Of a stretch of 64,000 nucleotides of DNA, positions 45,201 through 63,664 are shown piece by piece. Both the position numbers and the translations under genes were made by a program. The stretch comes from Bolinopsis microptera (Eukaryota; Ctenophora; Tentaculata; Lobata; Bolinopsidae), in contig NC_087080.1 of the NCBI RefSeq assembly GCF_026151205.1, forward strand, positions 12,323,837 to 12,387,836, read 5' to 3'. The notes below the pieces were generated by a model that was not told the origin of the DNA, ran no database searches, and worked only from the letters and a program-made list of their open reading frames with translations. The number at the start of each line of letters is the position of its first letter. Positions within the stretch are counted from its first letter, which is position 1.

Positions 45201-47635
45201 GAAAAATATTGATATTTGACCAATTTATGGGACGAAATCTACCAAATTTGGTGCGTATTCCCAAATATGGGCATATGGTTTTTGGCTCATAACTCAGTCA
45301 TTTTTTGTCCAATCTTGATGAAATTTCATATACGACTTCAAGAGACCACTAGCTACAAGTAGAGCACCTAAAATTTGGGTTTTGGGCATGTTCAGAGTAT
45401 TTGGCTAAATTGGGCCTAATTTGGACCAAATATGGGCGTGGCTGCCCCGCGGGCACCGTTTGGCGGTTGGGGTCCGGGACCCCCTCAAAAGTTCGGTCAC
45501 TGGTCTTAGTTTGTTGGTCAACTGCTATCTCGAAATCAAGTTTCACAAAAAAATATCCATTGGCCCCCCCCCCCCCCCCCCCCTTAAGATAGTTAGATTT
45601 AAGGTCCCAGGAAAAGATCTAAACAATAATCCAGATATACATATATATGGAACAATTATTCCATCGGATTTTATGTTGACATTAAATTTGATAATCATTT
45701 AATAATTTCAGTTGATTTCGTATGGAAAGTTTTGAGTATATTTGTACTAGCTTCGATAGTGTTTACAACATTAAGCTGTATCATATCGGGGAGAAAATGT
45801 AATTCGGGGGAGATAACAGAAGACAACAGATTGCAGCTGAATCTGGGTCCAGTCACTTGAAGTAAAGATTGGACTGGGCAATTGGAGTATTGAGCCCCCA
45901 AGGCCCAAATGAACATTTTACGATTTTGTATTGATAAGTTTCTGGATATTGCAATATCATTTTTAATATAAGTTAGCTTTTGTAACTTTGTTAACCCACT
46001 ACAACCGTTAAATATCCAAGAGCTAAATATTTGCATTGTTGGTACCCCACTCAGTGAACCAGAAGGTAAAATGTAGATATTTGTTATGAAAACAGCTTTT
46101 TAAAACAACCTCTAAAACAACCTCTAATTTAGCCATTTAAAGACGTCATTTCACCATATATAATTATAGATTATTCAGAAATTTGTATTTCCTTTGTATT
46201 TTACCGTTCTTATTTTAAGTACGTTATTACATTTTAGTGAGTCGCTCTTTGTGTTGCATGTTGTATAAAGTATAGATTTTGCTTGTTATGATGTACGTGT
46301 TTCGATTGATTGGAATGTGATGGATCTGTGATCTACTAGATGAACTAGATGAACTAGATGAAGTCTAAATAAAGCCTACAACAAAAAATATCAAACATCG
46401 TAGATTAATTTGTTGTAATTAAAATGCCTGTTGATCACCCCGTCAATCAATTAAAATCTCGAATAGTTTACCAAAAAGTAATCCGATTTTGTTTCCGAGC
46501 GAAATTGTTAGCAAAGTTATGGAAAAGGTTATAGAAAAAACCCTAGTTTCACATACCTGCAGTTGGTATTTGAGCTGGTCCACTATCTCATCCAACTGTT
46601 CTATCTCCATTTTGGCGTTATTTAACACACTCTGTCCATATTGAGGGAACTGGGGTGGTTTCTGCTGTCTAGCAGGAGTCTTCCTCCCCGGCGTTACTAC
46701 TCCACCTGTGTTAACAGTACAGATCAGTACTCATATAATTATATCAAATTATTTAAAGATACATAAACACAGCATATCTGAATCCTTGATTTCTCTTGGA
46801 GAATTTCTCTTTACACTCTTAACTTGCGAACAAATTGAAGCAGCAGACTTTAAGCTAGAAACTTTATTGAATAGAAATAATCATTCCACGTAACTACGTC
46901 TTCTGAATCCCATACCAAATACTTAAATACCAGTACCTAATTACCAGTACCTAAATACCTTGTTTATAGGGTAGTCCAGTGTCTATTCTTGGTTCCACAA
47001 AGCTGTATCCCTTTTGAGATTTGCTTTTGTTCTGGTCAGGAGTAAGGTTTTTAGCCAGTAAAAGTTTCTGTTTTAGATTAGATATCTCCCCCTCTAGCTG
47101 GGATACCTTCATCTTTAAATCTTCCACCACTTCCACATCATTTGTGTACTTGGTAGGCTTTCCAACTGGAATTTGAGAAATGATTAGTTTACTCTGAACG
47201 TTATATATCAAACCCACAATATCTCTTTCTTGTCCCAACAATTTTTATCCCACGCTTCACATTTAGAATATAGTATTAAGACTGTTGTACTTTCCACAAA
47301 AATTCAGATAATAAACCTTGCAATTTCTTCATGTCTGATTTCAATCTGAGTATTTTAGTAGCTAGACGTTTCATTTTCTCATCCTGTGAGTGTCTCTGTT
47401 TCTTTAGTGCTGTGTTCTCCGCTGTCAGCTCGTAAACCTGGAGTAATAGATAACATAAACTAAACGCTCGTTGTACAAGGATATCATTTCTCATATTATA
47501 AACCACACAGCACCCCCTCCCTCCCCCTCCCTCCCTCCCCCTCCTCCTACCCCTCCCTCCCTCCTACTCCTCCCTTCCAGTAACATTTACCATGGCAACT
47601 GTTAAACTAACCTTATCCTCCAAGGAAGCCTCCAT
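30264..47635 (-). CDS. RPGRIP1L: RPGRIP1L-like ciliary transition-zone protein
   Basis: Twenty-six exons, 4422 nt, 1473 aa (human 1315), all phases agreeing: 47612-47635, 47317-47437, 46959-47165, 46557-46705, 41724-41872, 41309-41570, 41024-41155, 40691-40835, 40388-40530, 40105-40269, 39761-39976, 39398-39515, 39012-39144, 38798-38883, 38216-38356, 37954-38093, 33648-33700, 33460-33582, 32998-33278, 32583-32794, 32329-32460, 31910-32194, 31597-31810, 31293-31400, 30809-31110, 30264-30644. Residues 1-570 are coiled coil ([34 protein letters not shown]) ending in [11 protein letters not shown]. Two C2-like domains follow ([42 protein letters not shown]). An acidic/Arg-rich linker leads to the C-terminal RPGR-interacting C2 ([12 protein letters not shown]). 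The family scaffolds the cilium transition zone. The extreme N-terminus is uncertain, because the frame is open upstream of the chosen ATG. The 53-nt exon is inferred from phase. Confidence 0.93.
33716..34125. repeat. GGACTCCGAGC satellite, left arm
   Basis: Degenerate short-period array of GCGGACTCCGAGCGGACTCC. It is mirrored inverted at 37495-37905. Confidence 0.85.
35454..35937 (+). pseudogene. Reverse-transcriptase fragment inside the palindromic element
   Basis: 35454 onward reads [20 protein letters not shown] then [16 protein letters not shown]. The latter is the RT catalytic-region signature of a retroelement family common in invertebrates. The frame then collapses in an AAATC repeat. 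From about 35670 the C-terminal part of a similar protein reads [60 protein letters not shown] and LIPALVGR. The middle of the RT is deleted. It is a dead copy, captured by or inserted into the foldback element. Confidence 0.75.
37495..37905. repeat. GGACTCCGAGC satellite, right arm
   Basis: Inverted counterpart of 33716-34125, ending at the right terminus of the transposon. Confidence 0.85.
38406..38436. mobile_element. Minimal CAGTAAAACC inverted-repeat element
   Basis: CAGTAAAACCC and GGGGTTTTACTG are inverted ends separated by only a few bases, in an RPGRIP1L intron. They match the ends of 44062-44192. The termini resemble pogo/Tigger-type ends. Confidence 0.5.
40430..40474 (-). repeat. 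In-frame 15-bp coding repeat in RPGRIP1L
   Basis: Three near-identical 15-bp units encode TVTRD in tandem within exon 40388-40530. Confidence 0.8.
41983..42052. repeat. 22-bp tandem repeat, three copies
   Basis: GACTACTTAGGGACTTATTA units lie in the large RPGRIP1L intron, upstream of the nested gene. Confidence 0.75.
42466..45860 (+). CDS. TSP1-domain single-pass membrane protein nested in an RPGRIP1L intron
   Basis: Exons 42466-42559, 42698-42978, 43371-43587, 43849-44019 and 45712-45860, in phase, 303 aa. A signal peptide starts [14 protein letters not shown]. Residues 32-197 form an ectodomain of unknown type ([18 protein letters not shown], a Gly/Thr/Ala repeat, then [16 protein letters not shown]). 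One thrombospondin type-1 repeat follows at about 198-254: [29 protein letters not shown] and CNLKQCP, with the six Cys. A membrane helix ([19 protein letters not shown]) and a short cytoplasmic tail end the protein. It should display a TSP1 domain at the cell surface, probably for adhesion or matrix contact. It lies entirely within the RPGRIP1L intron between exons 46557-46705 and 41724-41872, on the opposite strand. Intron 4 is enlarged by two transposons. Confidence 0.82.
44062..44192. mobile_element. Small CAGTAAAACC-ended MITE
   Basis: Starts CAGTAAAACCTAATCTAACG after TA and ends ATTGGGGTTTTACTG. It contains two tandem copies of GTAAATCGGGGTTTGCACTT. The ends resemble pogo/Tigger-type DNA transposons. 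It lies just upstream of the TTAA element at 44204-45583. Confidence 0.6.
44204..45583. mobile_element. Full-length palindromic element, TTAA-flanked, G/C-run ends
   Basis: TTAA lies at 44200-44203 and 45584-45587. The element starts with about 20 G then CCAATGGATATTTTTTTGTG and ends with its reverse complement. The two halves (about 690 bp each) pair almost perfectly to the centre near 44890, so the whole element is one hairpin. ORFs on its two strands mirror each other and are not genes. Confidence 0.85.
45861..46556. other. 3' UTR of the nested TSP1 gene and RPGRIP1L intron
   Basis: AT-rich with no exon recognised. The minus-strand ORF at 45695-46036 overlaps the nested gene's last exon and lacks splice support. 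Confidence 0.4.
47512..47578. repeat. CCCTCC-rich low-complexity tract
   Basis: Almost pure C/T run in the first RPGRIP1L intron (purine-rich on the gene's strand). Confidence 0.75.
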
Positions 47636-48378
47636 CTCGACCAGGTTACAGAGATGATGTTGTTGTGCTGGCTTCCTTTACACTAGCTACAACATCAAAC
47701 AGGTGGTGTTATCAAACAATTAATAAATTGTAGTATCATTACATGTTACTTGTTAACAATTAATTGGCAGGAGATAATTATTATTTGTTATCTTAAAACT
47801 CGGGAATCTGTCGAAGCACAGCTGGCAAAAATGGGGAGGGATGGATTACCAAGCCTAGCTTGGGTAAGGGTAAACTATACCAGTCCATAGATAGAAATCA
47901 AGGGTCAAAGCATTCATTCAAACATTTTACTGATTTAAGTATTTAAGTACTTTACAATATTTCAGTTACTAATATAATACTATATACTATTACTATATCA
48001 TGATCAATAAAAATAATTAAACTAAAAAATAATCAAACTAAAAATTTAAAAAGGATAAAATACAAAACTAGATGTCAATAAATGTCAATGTTATGAACAA
48101 TAAATGTAATTGACATGTTTGCATTTTCAAATAAGCAACTATAAAATAGCTGAACAACTAATCGTATAACTATTAATACTATAAAATTTACTAAAGTTCT
48201 AAATGTAAAAAACTGTACTTCAGTGAACTATTCAATAACGAAAATGTCAGCAATAATTTACATCTAAATCAAAACATTCATAAAAATTAAATTGGCTTCA
48301 TTACAATATGATCATGAGGACACCAAACATGTGTTCTTTTCAGAATTTTGATTTCTGTTGAAATATTTACTTTGTGCA
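47636..48378. other. RPGRIP1L 5' region and intergenic sequence
   Basis: AT-rich. The RPGRIP1L promoter or first exon should lie here or just inside. No specific motif is identifiable. Confidence 0.35.
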
Positions 48379-49383
48379 CTAAACGTGCCAGATACAACCA
48401 CAACAGTCAACAATTGGCCAGCAGACCCCTTCTCTGGTGGTTTTGTTAAGGAGAGAATTTCTTCTGAAGTAGTTGAGAAGCCAGAAGGGGACCATCACAG
48501 CATAGAACACCATACACAGTGTACCTGTTAAACGGACGGTAAATGGTAACAAACTAAACGAATATTAAAAATCTAAAAATATATAGGTACAACACCGATA
48601 TGTAGAGAACCGTCATGTGCATTTTAAATACATATCGCTGTGTAAAAGCTTTCTTTAAAAGCTTTAAAAGTACATAGTATCTCAACTCACCCACAACAGC
48701 AAGAATGTACATGTAAGTGTAAAGCTGTGGCACTGTCACTGAACAGTAATCATCTTTAGTGAGGGATTTAGCGTCCAGTACCAGTTGAAATATAAACGCT
48801 ACTCCTGAAAATAGTGGTTAGTATCTTAGCCATTAATTCTAAAATAAGATACGTATCTCATGAGTTTCTAACTAAAACTAATCACTATATCAACTTCTTA
48901 ACATATGCAGAATAACTGTAAAACTAAAAGTATATTAGAAGTTGGCAAAACAATCAGATGATCTCCACTAAAAACCTCCGAAGCCGTGGAATGTATTCTT
49001 TATAATCCAGGGTATAGGTTCCATAATAGAGAATATCACTGTGAAACACATCATAGTGACAGTAAATATTATATTTGTTATCAGGAGCTGCAGAAGGTTC
49101 CTGTCACAGTCACGCCAGTTACTGGGATCTGAAAAAACACAGTTTTTTAAACGACGATCTCAATTAAAGTTGTGCAGCAAACATTAGTAAGATAAAAATA
49201 TTTCAAATTGAAGGGAACAGATCAGTACATTAGGATCACCTTGAACAATGATAAGCTGAGGAAGGAGCATGATAAAGGTAGCTCCAATCAGTAGTATCCT
49301 GAGAGTTCGTCTGTTGTGGAAAGGAAAATACCGCACCAAAATGTAGCAAAAATGCGGGTACATGTAGAGCCACATGTCTCTTC
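48379..49383 (-). CDS. Multi-pass membrane protein, unidentified, about 182 aa from first Met
   Basis: Exons 49240-49383, 48976-49128, 48691-48804 and 48379-48524 join in phase, all with phase-1 junctions. From ATG 49375 the product reads MWLYMYPHFCYILVRYFPFH. Hydrophobic segments follow: RILLIGATFIMLLPQLIIV, LLQLLITNIIFTVTMMCFTV with IFSIMEPIPWI, a possible weaker one at GVAFIFQLVLD, and YMYILAVVGTLCMVFYAVMV. It ends with a Cys-rich tail (CWPIVDCCGCIWHV). The frame is open upstream of this Met for a few codons to the acceptor, so an N-terminal exon may be missing. No family recognised. The consistent splice pattern and strong hydrophobic blocks support a real gene. Confidence 0.65.
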
Positions 49384-50032
49384 CTGTGATATAAGTTGAG
49401 GAAAATAAATGAACCAATTACATGTCGAATATAATTATAAAAACAAAAAATAACCATTAACAAATAGAGCTAGAGGTGAACTATTCAATTCATTTTTACA
49501 TGAAGTTTGTATGGGTCAGCTGGAATGCAATGAAACAATGATATTAGGATTGGAAACGTGGTAATAACTTTATTGAATTCACAAAAAATGTAAACCCTAA
49601 CACAATTTGAAGTAAAATAGAGTTCCTATAATTTATAGGTAAGTCAGAATATAGTCCAGAAATGTTACGATTTATGTAATAAAGAAATATAGCAAATTTG
49701 TGGGGTCAATTAATTTTTGGTGTCTTACGCACAAGTCAGTGGTGTTTTCAGGATCTAAATAAATCAATGTCGAATTTACAAAATGTCAAGTAGGCAAATT
49801 TAGGTAGAAAACTGATCAGGTAATAAGGAATTGTAGTAAAGGTATGAAAACAATGATAAAATTATGAAAATTGAGATCATCATAAAATTAAGAGGATAAA
49901 TTTTGTATTGGTCTTAAAACGAATGCATTATATCGTATAGATTCTATCATATTAACTCATGATCAATCTTCATTAAATATTAGAAATAGTATGAAATATC
50001 ATATCAAACATGCCACACTCCAATTTAATATT
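49384..50032. other. 3' UTR of the 50033-50965 gene and spacer
   Basis: AT-rich. A minus-strand AATAAA (TTTATT at 49569-49574) probably ends the transcript of the upstream gene. Confidence 0.4.
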
Positions 50033-50965
50033 TCAATCGACTGGCAGTTCCGAAAGAGCCTGACTGGTGATGCTGATGTCAGAGGTGATTGCGCTGACAG
50101 TGTTATCCTCCACAGCACCTTTAACCTCCTGAAGCTGGTGTATAGCTCGTTCCAATAATTTCATTACGTTTTCTGTCTCCGGAGAAACTCTTTGAGAGTT
50201 AGATGTTTCGTTAAAGAAGAGTTTTTCATCTGCAACCCGGGAAGAACTTTTCTTTTTGCCTTTAGATCGCTTGAGAGGTTTTTCAGGCTTCGTCTTTGTT
50301 TTACTTTCAAATAGTTTGTAACCATTAGGTAAGTTAACAGAATGCTCTTTGCTTTCAGGACGATAAGAAGTGAGATCTACCTCGGAACATGTACTACACA
50401 CATCCTTCTCATTGATAACATCATCAACCCATGCAGGGGCTCTAAGATCACTGCAATCGCAGTAATACGCCTCTCCTTTCTTACCATCAGGAGATTTCAT
50501 GATATTATTTGAAGCATTTGGATGACTATCATATGATGCACAATGACACGAATTGAGTAACCCAGTTTGAGGATCAGCCATAATAAGTTCTAATGTTTTG
50601 TCACTTCCAATTGATTCATTATCGTCATTATCAGCAGTTTGGCTGATATATGAATGTGGACTACTGACCTTGGGAAATCGCTTTGAGATCTTATCGTCAA
50701 TTTCATTGAGCCACTGTGCGACAGATGAGTCCCCTGAACCATTTGGAACCACCTGGGTTGGAGGTGAACAAGGTGTAGTTGATCTGCTTTTGTTCTTGTA
50801 CTCAGGTGGCATCGTTAAAACATCTTGAAGCCAACTTTTACTAGACGACAAGCTGTCAACATTGTACAGATTTCTAGTAGGTGTTGAAAATGGAGAGTTT
50901 TTTAGAGATTTCTGAGCCTTGTAGTCAAGAATGTATGCATTAAGCTCTGCTGATGGGCTGTACAT
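50033..50965 (-). CDS. Unidentified 310-aa low-complexity protein
   Basis: One open exon starting MYSPSAELNAYILDYKAQKS. A TTTTCAG acceptor lies about 17 nt upstream of the ATG, so a non-coding first exon is likely. The protein is polar and probably disordered, with SP/TP-rich stretches (SRSTTPCSPPTQVVP) and several CxC/CxxC pairs (SCHCASY, YYCDCSD, CSTCSEVD). A basic nuclear-type signal (PLKRSKGKKKSSSR) and a C-terminal helix (VMKLLERAIHQLQEVKGAVE) follow. The paired Cys could bind a metal, but spacing matches no domain I know. Function unknown. Confidence 0.7.
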   Translation of the reverse strand: MYSPSAELNAYILDYKAQKSLKNSPFSTPTRNLYNVDSLSSSKSWLQDVLTMPPEYKNKSRSTTPCSPPTQVVPNGSGDSSVAQWLNEIDDKISKRFPKVSSPHSYISQTADNDDNESIGSDKTLELIMADPQTGLLNSCHCASYDSHPNASNNIMKSPDGKKGEAYYCDCSDLRAPAWVDDVINEKDVCSTCSEVDLTSYRPESKEHSVNLPNGYKLFESKTKTKPEKPLKRSKGKKKSSSRVADEKLFFNETSNSQRVSPETENVMKLLERAIHQLQEVKGAVEDNTVSAITSDISITSQALSELPVD

Positions 50966-52623
50966 GGCTATAGTCTACACAACTGAAAATAATGAATTAA
51001 AATAAGGGTAGACAGTTACAATAAAGAATGATGTAGAAAATCAGATTTTCCACAGTGATGGCCACTTTGCGTATTACTGTTTGGCAATTGTAAATAATAT
51101 TGAATATATAGTATATGATAATCACTCCAAGCATGAGACTGTCCCATACCACCAGTCAGTGCAGAGTACGTAAAGTTATCCATTAGATAATCTTTCACTA
51201 TTTGTCAAAAGGGTCTGGGATGCAACTGCATTGTCACTTGACACCCTGGATTTCAAAATGCCTCACCGTCGGTGGCTGGTGCTGTAGTAATATATAATAG
51301 GTGAATTCTCCCTTACTTTTGACTAGGTTTTGATTTTAAACGATAAAAATGAATTAGATTTTACCACAGCTGACCTTGTTTAAATTATTAATTCATTCTT
51401 TATAAGATAGTGTCTTGACAATTAACAAGAATTGCGCCCGTTGTTTCGTTTTGGCGGACGCTAGATTTCCATTTCACTATAACTATTAATATAAGCTCTA
51501 ATCAGCTCACCTTACAATAATAATATTGAAACATCAGTAGACTAGGCGTGCCACATTCAAGTTGGGCTTATTACAAAATACTATACATTACTAGTATACA
51601 TTAAAATACGCTCGTGCCGCGCATTCATTGACCACAGACTAGCTATACACCACATCTCCGCAAGCAATCCCCGTGCGCGTGCGCGCGGCAAGTTGACATG
51701 GTAACGAACGGAAGCAAGCAAGTAAGGAACACGACATATATTTGACCCACCTACCGCTATCTCCAAAATCCACGTTTTTCTGCAAAAACGTCCATTCGTA
51801 ACCTTTCACTATTGCCTTTTTTCAAAAGGGTGAAAAGGAAAAAATACTTTTCGGTATTTTGTTTAAAGCTTTTTTTAATGACCAGGTTATGTGAATAAAA
51901 TTAAACTTGAACTTTGACCTCCAAAATGAGGCTACTGCAAAAAATGAACAAACCACAAGTCCTCAGCTTTTGCAACTAAAATCTAAAATGACGCGAAGCG
52001 ATGGACTTTAATTCTATAAGGAATATCAATTATTTTGGTATCTGCAATAGGGGACAGTATCATTATTGTAGCCACTATAAAGTATAAAGCTATAAAACTG
52101 CATAAAGCATGATGGTTGCTGTGATACCAGATACGCGCTTACTAAATCGCTTGCCCAAACACAAACTCATGGCTTTGTGAAATTTATAACTGGCGCAGTT
52201 TATATTTCTCACAAACGCAAAATACCCAAATTGCGCGCATAGTAATATATAATAACTACTTTCAAACTTCATGAATCGAGATCAGACGCAGCAAAACTTA
52301 CTGGCTGGCGGTGTTACTAAAGGTAGTTTAATTTAACATTTAAGCAGCTACGGCTTGTGTAACGTTAGAAATCTATGTCTATTTACTCGAAGGCTTATAG
52401 TTGGTCCAGATAGATGACTAGTTACTTATTTGAGAGTGAGTGGCCTAGAAGATCCCTTTGGACCTTCAGAGGTTAAACCCCAGTTCAGTAAGTAATATGC
52501 CAAGGACCGTAAAAGTTCAGAGGCTGCTAGTGCAGGCGGTCTCTAAGTATGATTCAAGGTTTGGACAAGTGAGACTCATAGTTAAGTTTAATGAATTATT
52601 ATAATGAAGAAGTACAACACTAT
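50966..52623. other. Upstream region without supported coding sequence
   Basis: AT-rich. It contains the 5' region of the 50033-50965 gene. The ORFs at 51016-51198, 51581-51766 and 52090-52272 have no domains or splice partners. Confidence 0.35.
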
Positions 52624-52723
52624 TTGTATCACGTGGTGACCCCCACGGTCGCTTCACTGTAGAGTTTCGACGATACAGGGGGAGCCGCGCACTCGTGCGC
52701 GGCGGGTCATACAACGTATGACA
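52624..52723 (+). mobile_element. Short SINE-like element C, copy 2, with 10-bp TSD
   Basis: Flanked by ACAACACTAT at 52614-52623 and 52724-52733. The 100-bp element includes GTATCACGTGGTGACCCCC, the hairpin GCCGCGCACTCGTGCGCGGC and the terminal palindrome GTCATACAACGTATGAC. Confidence 0.75.
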
Positions 52724-52928
52724 ACAACACTATCACAAGATCAAAGCCTCTCCTTCCAGAGAGTTACTACAAATTTGTTCCTAGAGGCTGTCCAGTTAAG
52801 ACTATGTCTCTCCCCGAGGGAAGAGCCAAACAATCTTACAACAGGTAGAGTAGTAGAACTATTAGTCAATACAAACTCAAACCCGACTGGACACTTCTGA
52901 ACTCAAAATCGCTTCCTTATATAAGAAA

Positions 52929-52990
52929 TTTGACTCCCTTGACCCTCTTGACTCCCTTGACCCTCTTGACTCCCTTGACCCTCTTGACTC
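52929..52990. repeat. 18-bp tandem repeat
   Basis: GACTCCCTTGACCCTCTT repeated about three times. Confidence 0.8.
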
Positions 52991-53144
52991 TCTACAGTAA
53001 TCTTTTGGAGTATAAGCTCCTGGTGTCAGGTTACATTGTGCGTTAAATCATCTGGTTGTCATGCCAACTTTAGCAAAAGGACATTCTCTCGATTGAGAGA
53101 TAATAGTAAGAACTGCTTCTTACACTTGATCTGCACGAGCGTGC

Positions 53145-53510
53145 TAAATCACTCTACAGTCGATCTTCGAGATTGTTTTAAAAGGGCTCCCGACAGTTGA
53201 AACCACCTTCAATCGATGTATTTTCGGACGCTGATTCTGAACCACCCCCCATGACATAGGGTTAAAATGCTCCCCTGACGAGATATTGGCGAAAAACTGT
53301 CTCGATCACGTGATATGACCATATAAGGAAGTTAGTCTAATTTCTCGTTAGGGTTAGGGTTTCAGCATATTATGCTTTTTTATGGATTGGGTTAGGGTTA
53401 GGGTTGGAATCGGACTAGAGGGTTAGGGTTTCGAAATAGTCTTTCAGAGCCAGCTAGAGAACGGGTTGAAAAAGTCACGTGACAGTCGAGTGTAGAGTGA
53501 TTAATCATCA
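53145..53510 (-). repeat. Dispersed element D with TTAGGG-like blocks, inverted copy
   Basis: Reverse-complement counterpart of 22600-23030. It contains GTTAGGGTTAGGGTTTCAG and GGGTTAGGGTTAGGGTTGG. Confidence 0.75.
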
Positions 53511-53639
53511 TCCGGCCCGGCACGCGCTTGACATACGTTGCATGCCACTTTCACTTTCGCGCGCGAAGATCTCTGATATTTGGATACGAAACATGTATCA
53601 AGCTACTTCGTAGCACTTGCCATCGGGCACTTGCCATTG

Positions 53640-53735
53640 GGCCATAATATTTCGAGAAGAAAGCGGCGCGCGCTACTTCGAAGAAATTTAGACGAGTAAC
53701 ATCTGTCAAAAGTTGCACACTTTTGATCGGCCCAA
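53640..53735 (-). repeat. Short dispersed element F
   Basis: GCGCGCTACTTCGAAGAAAT with flanking AGAAGAAAGCGG matches 54420-54480 and the inverted copy at 1817-1900. Confidence 0.5.
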
Positions 53736-53784
53736 ATGACACTTTTCTTAATTGAGTGACGTGCGCAGCAATAGCTTGTATCAC

Positions 53785-53880
53785 TTGTATCACGTTGCGA
53801 CCCCCACGGTCGTTCACTATGGTGACGATACAGGGGGAGCCGCGCACTTCGTGCGCGGCGGATCATACAACGTATGACAA
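53785..53880 (+). repeat. Short dispersed element C, copy 3
   Basis: Same order as copy 2 (GTATCACGTTGCGACCCCC, a GCCGCGCAC...GTGCGCGGC stem, ATCATACAACGTATGAC). Flanking duplication not clear. Confidence 0.65.
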
Positions 53881-54265
53881 ACTAGCACATAGCATAATCA
53901 TTTAGAAACCCTCCCCCTTATATTATATTATCGGCTGATTACTTAATATGTGAACGACCCCTTTATGTGAACGACCCCTATATAGATATTTCAGTCTCCG
54001 ATTGAGAACTTATTGAAACTAGTACTTTAAAGTTTGCTTTATCAATCCAGATAAGTAGTAGTATAGCGCGAAAACACATGGTTAGGTTAACTTTAAAGTA
54101 GGTGTGATATTTTGGTTCCCTGCCGAATGTCTCAACTTGGGACCTAGCTCTGGGAATTGAAGCGGTGACATTTATTTCGTATCATCGATCAGTGACCGAT
54201 ATTGACCATTGTTAATGGTCTGGCCCGGCGCGCGCTACTTCGTTGTTCGTAGCACTTGCCATCTT

Positions 54266-54397
54266 GTAGCGCGATGCACTACTGGGTCGCGCCGCGCATC
54301 AAATAACTCTTCTCGCAACCACCAACTTCGGTAGATCGGCGAGATGCACCACTCACACTGTGCCTCACCGAGCTGCGAAGGATTGACATCGTGAATC
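54266..54397 (+). mobile_element. SINE-like element A, copy 3, with TSD
   Basis: Full head (GTAGCGCGATGCACTACTGG) and tail (GACATCGTGAATC). The flanking duplication is TTGCCATC at 54256-54263 and 54400-54407. It is inserted between pieces of elements F and others. Confidence 0.75.
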
Positions 54398-54419
54398 AAT
54401 TGCCATCGGGCAATATTTC

Positions 54420-54480
54420 GAGAAGAAAGCGGCGAACGCTACTTCGAAGAAATTAATTAGACGAGTAAAATCCGTCAATG
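54420..54480 (-). repeat. Short dispersed element F
   Basis: CGCTACTTCGAAGAAATTAA preceded by AGAAGAAAGCGG, as at 53640-53735. Confidence 0.5.
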
Positions 54481-54614
54481 ACCGATATTGAGTTGGGTTA
54501 CACTTTGCACTTTGTATACAGCTCTTTTGCTTATATAATTTAGAATGTAGTGGATCATTGACCGTTCCGATCCCATTGCACATTGCAGCAACCTGTACCA
54601 TGTAATTTATTACA

Positions 54615-54700
54615 ATTATATATATTAGCCGCATATTCACATTCATATTAGCCGCATATTCACATTCATATTAGCTGCATATTCACATTCATATTTAGTT
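54615..54700. repeat. 23-bp tandem repeat
   Basis: CATATTAGCCGCATATTCAC plus CATT repeated about three to four times. One more unit follows the element B insertion near 54800. Confidence 0.8.
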
Positions 54701-54792
54701 TTAACGGCGGGTGATACTCGTAAAATATTTGTTCCAAACCGTCAACGAGTCCGACTCGGCGCGCGTCCTGGTACGTAGGTTATAAACCTACA
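54697..54792 (+). mobile_element. Short element B inserted in the 23-bp array
   Basis: Element B (AGTTTTAACGGCGGGTGATA ... GGTTATAAACCTACAA) interrupts the 23-bp tandem array. The apparent target duplication is ATTCATAT. Nested hairpins are visible: CGAGT/ACTCG and GTAGGTT/AACCTAC. Confidence 0.7.
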
Positions 54793-55358
54793 AATTCATA
54801 TCATATTAGCTGCATATTCACATTCACCACATAATGTGGAAAAATTTGCTGCAACTCGACTCTTTGGAGACAAATGCTGATCGTAGTACCGCTTACTTTG
54901 CAAAAACATGCCGTATCATTACCAACTGGTGCCTTTATGTAGTAATATAAAGGATACATTTGATAATTAGAACTAAGAACATACATGTTCCATAATTACT
55001 CGTGCAGTCTGCTCTGCCTCTGCAGATCATTTTGCTGCAATACAGCGCGAGATTTTCGAGTATACGATTAATTTATTAGTGATTGTAATCGCTAGTATTT
55101 GCATTTAACCATATACAACTTGGGTCAAAGTCATGAAACTGAATATGATTGAAAAACACTGTCATTAACTTCACAACCTTTGGATTCTTGTGCTTCAGTA
55201 AAAAAGTTAAGCTATTTCTAATTTCCATTGATCATAAAACGAAACGGGTTAAATGTTCACAAATGCATTTAAAAGAACTATAAGTATAAACTATCAATAA
55301 TGCATTAAATCCTTCAACCAATATCACATAAAATAACCGTTAAATAATCTGTGAAAGA
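54793..55358. other. Spacer downstream of ATP2C1
   Basis: AT-rich presumed 3' UTR of ATP2C1 and spacer. No exon seen. Confidence 0.4.

Positions 55359-63664
<8,306 letters not shown>

Noticed and set aside
44179..45702. Mirror ORFs beginning [15 protein letters not shown] and similar
   Set aside because: They fall in a full-length palindrome, so the same peptide appears on both arms; they are repeat sequence only.
54697..54792. Element B as a hammerhead ribozyme
   Set aside because: GACGAGTCC and GCGCGTCCTGGTA resemble parts of animal type I hammerheads, but the CUGANGA core is altered and the GAAA core segment is absent in every copy.
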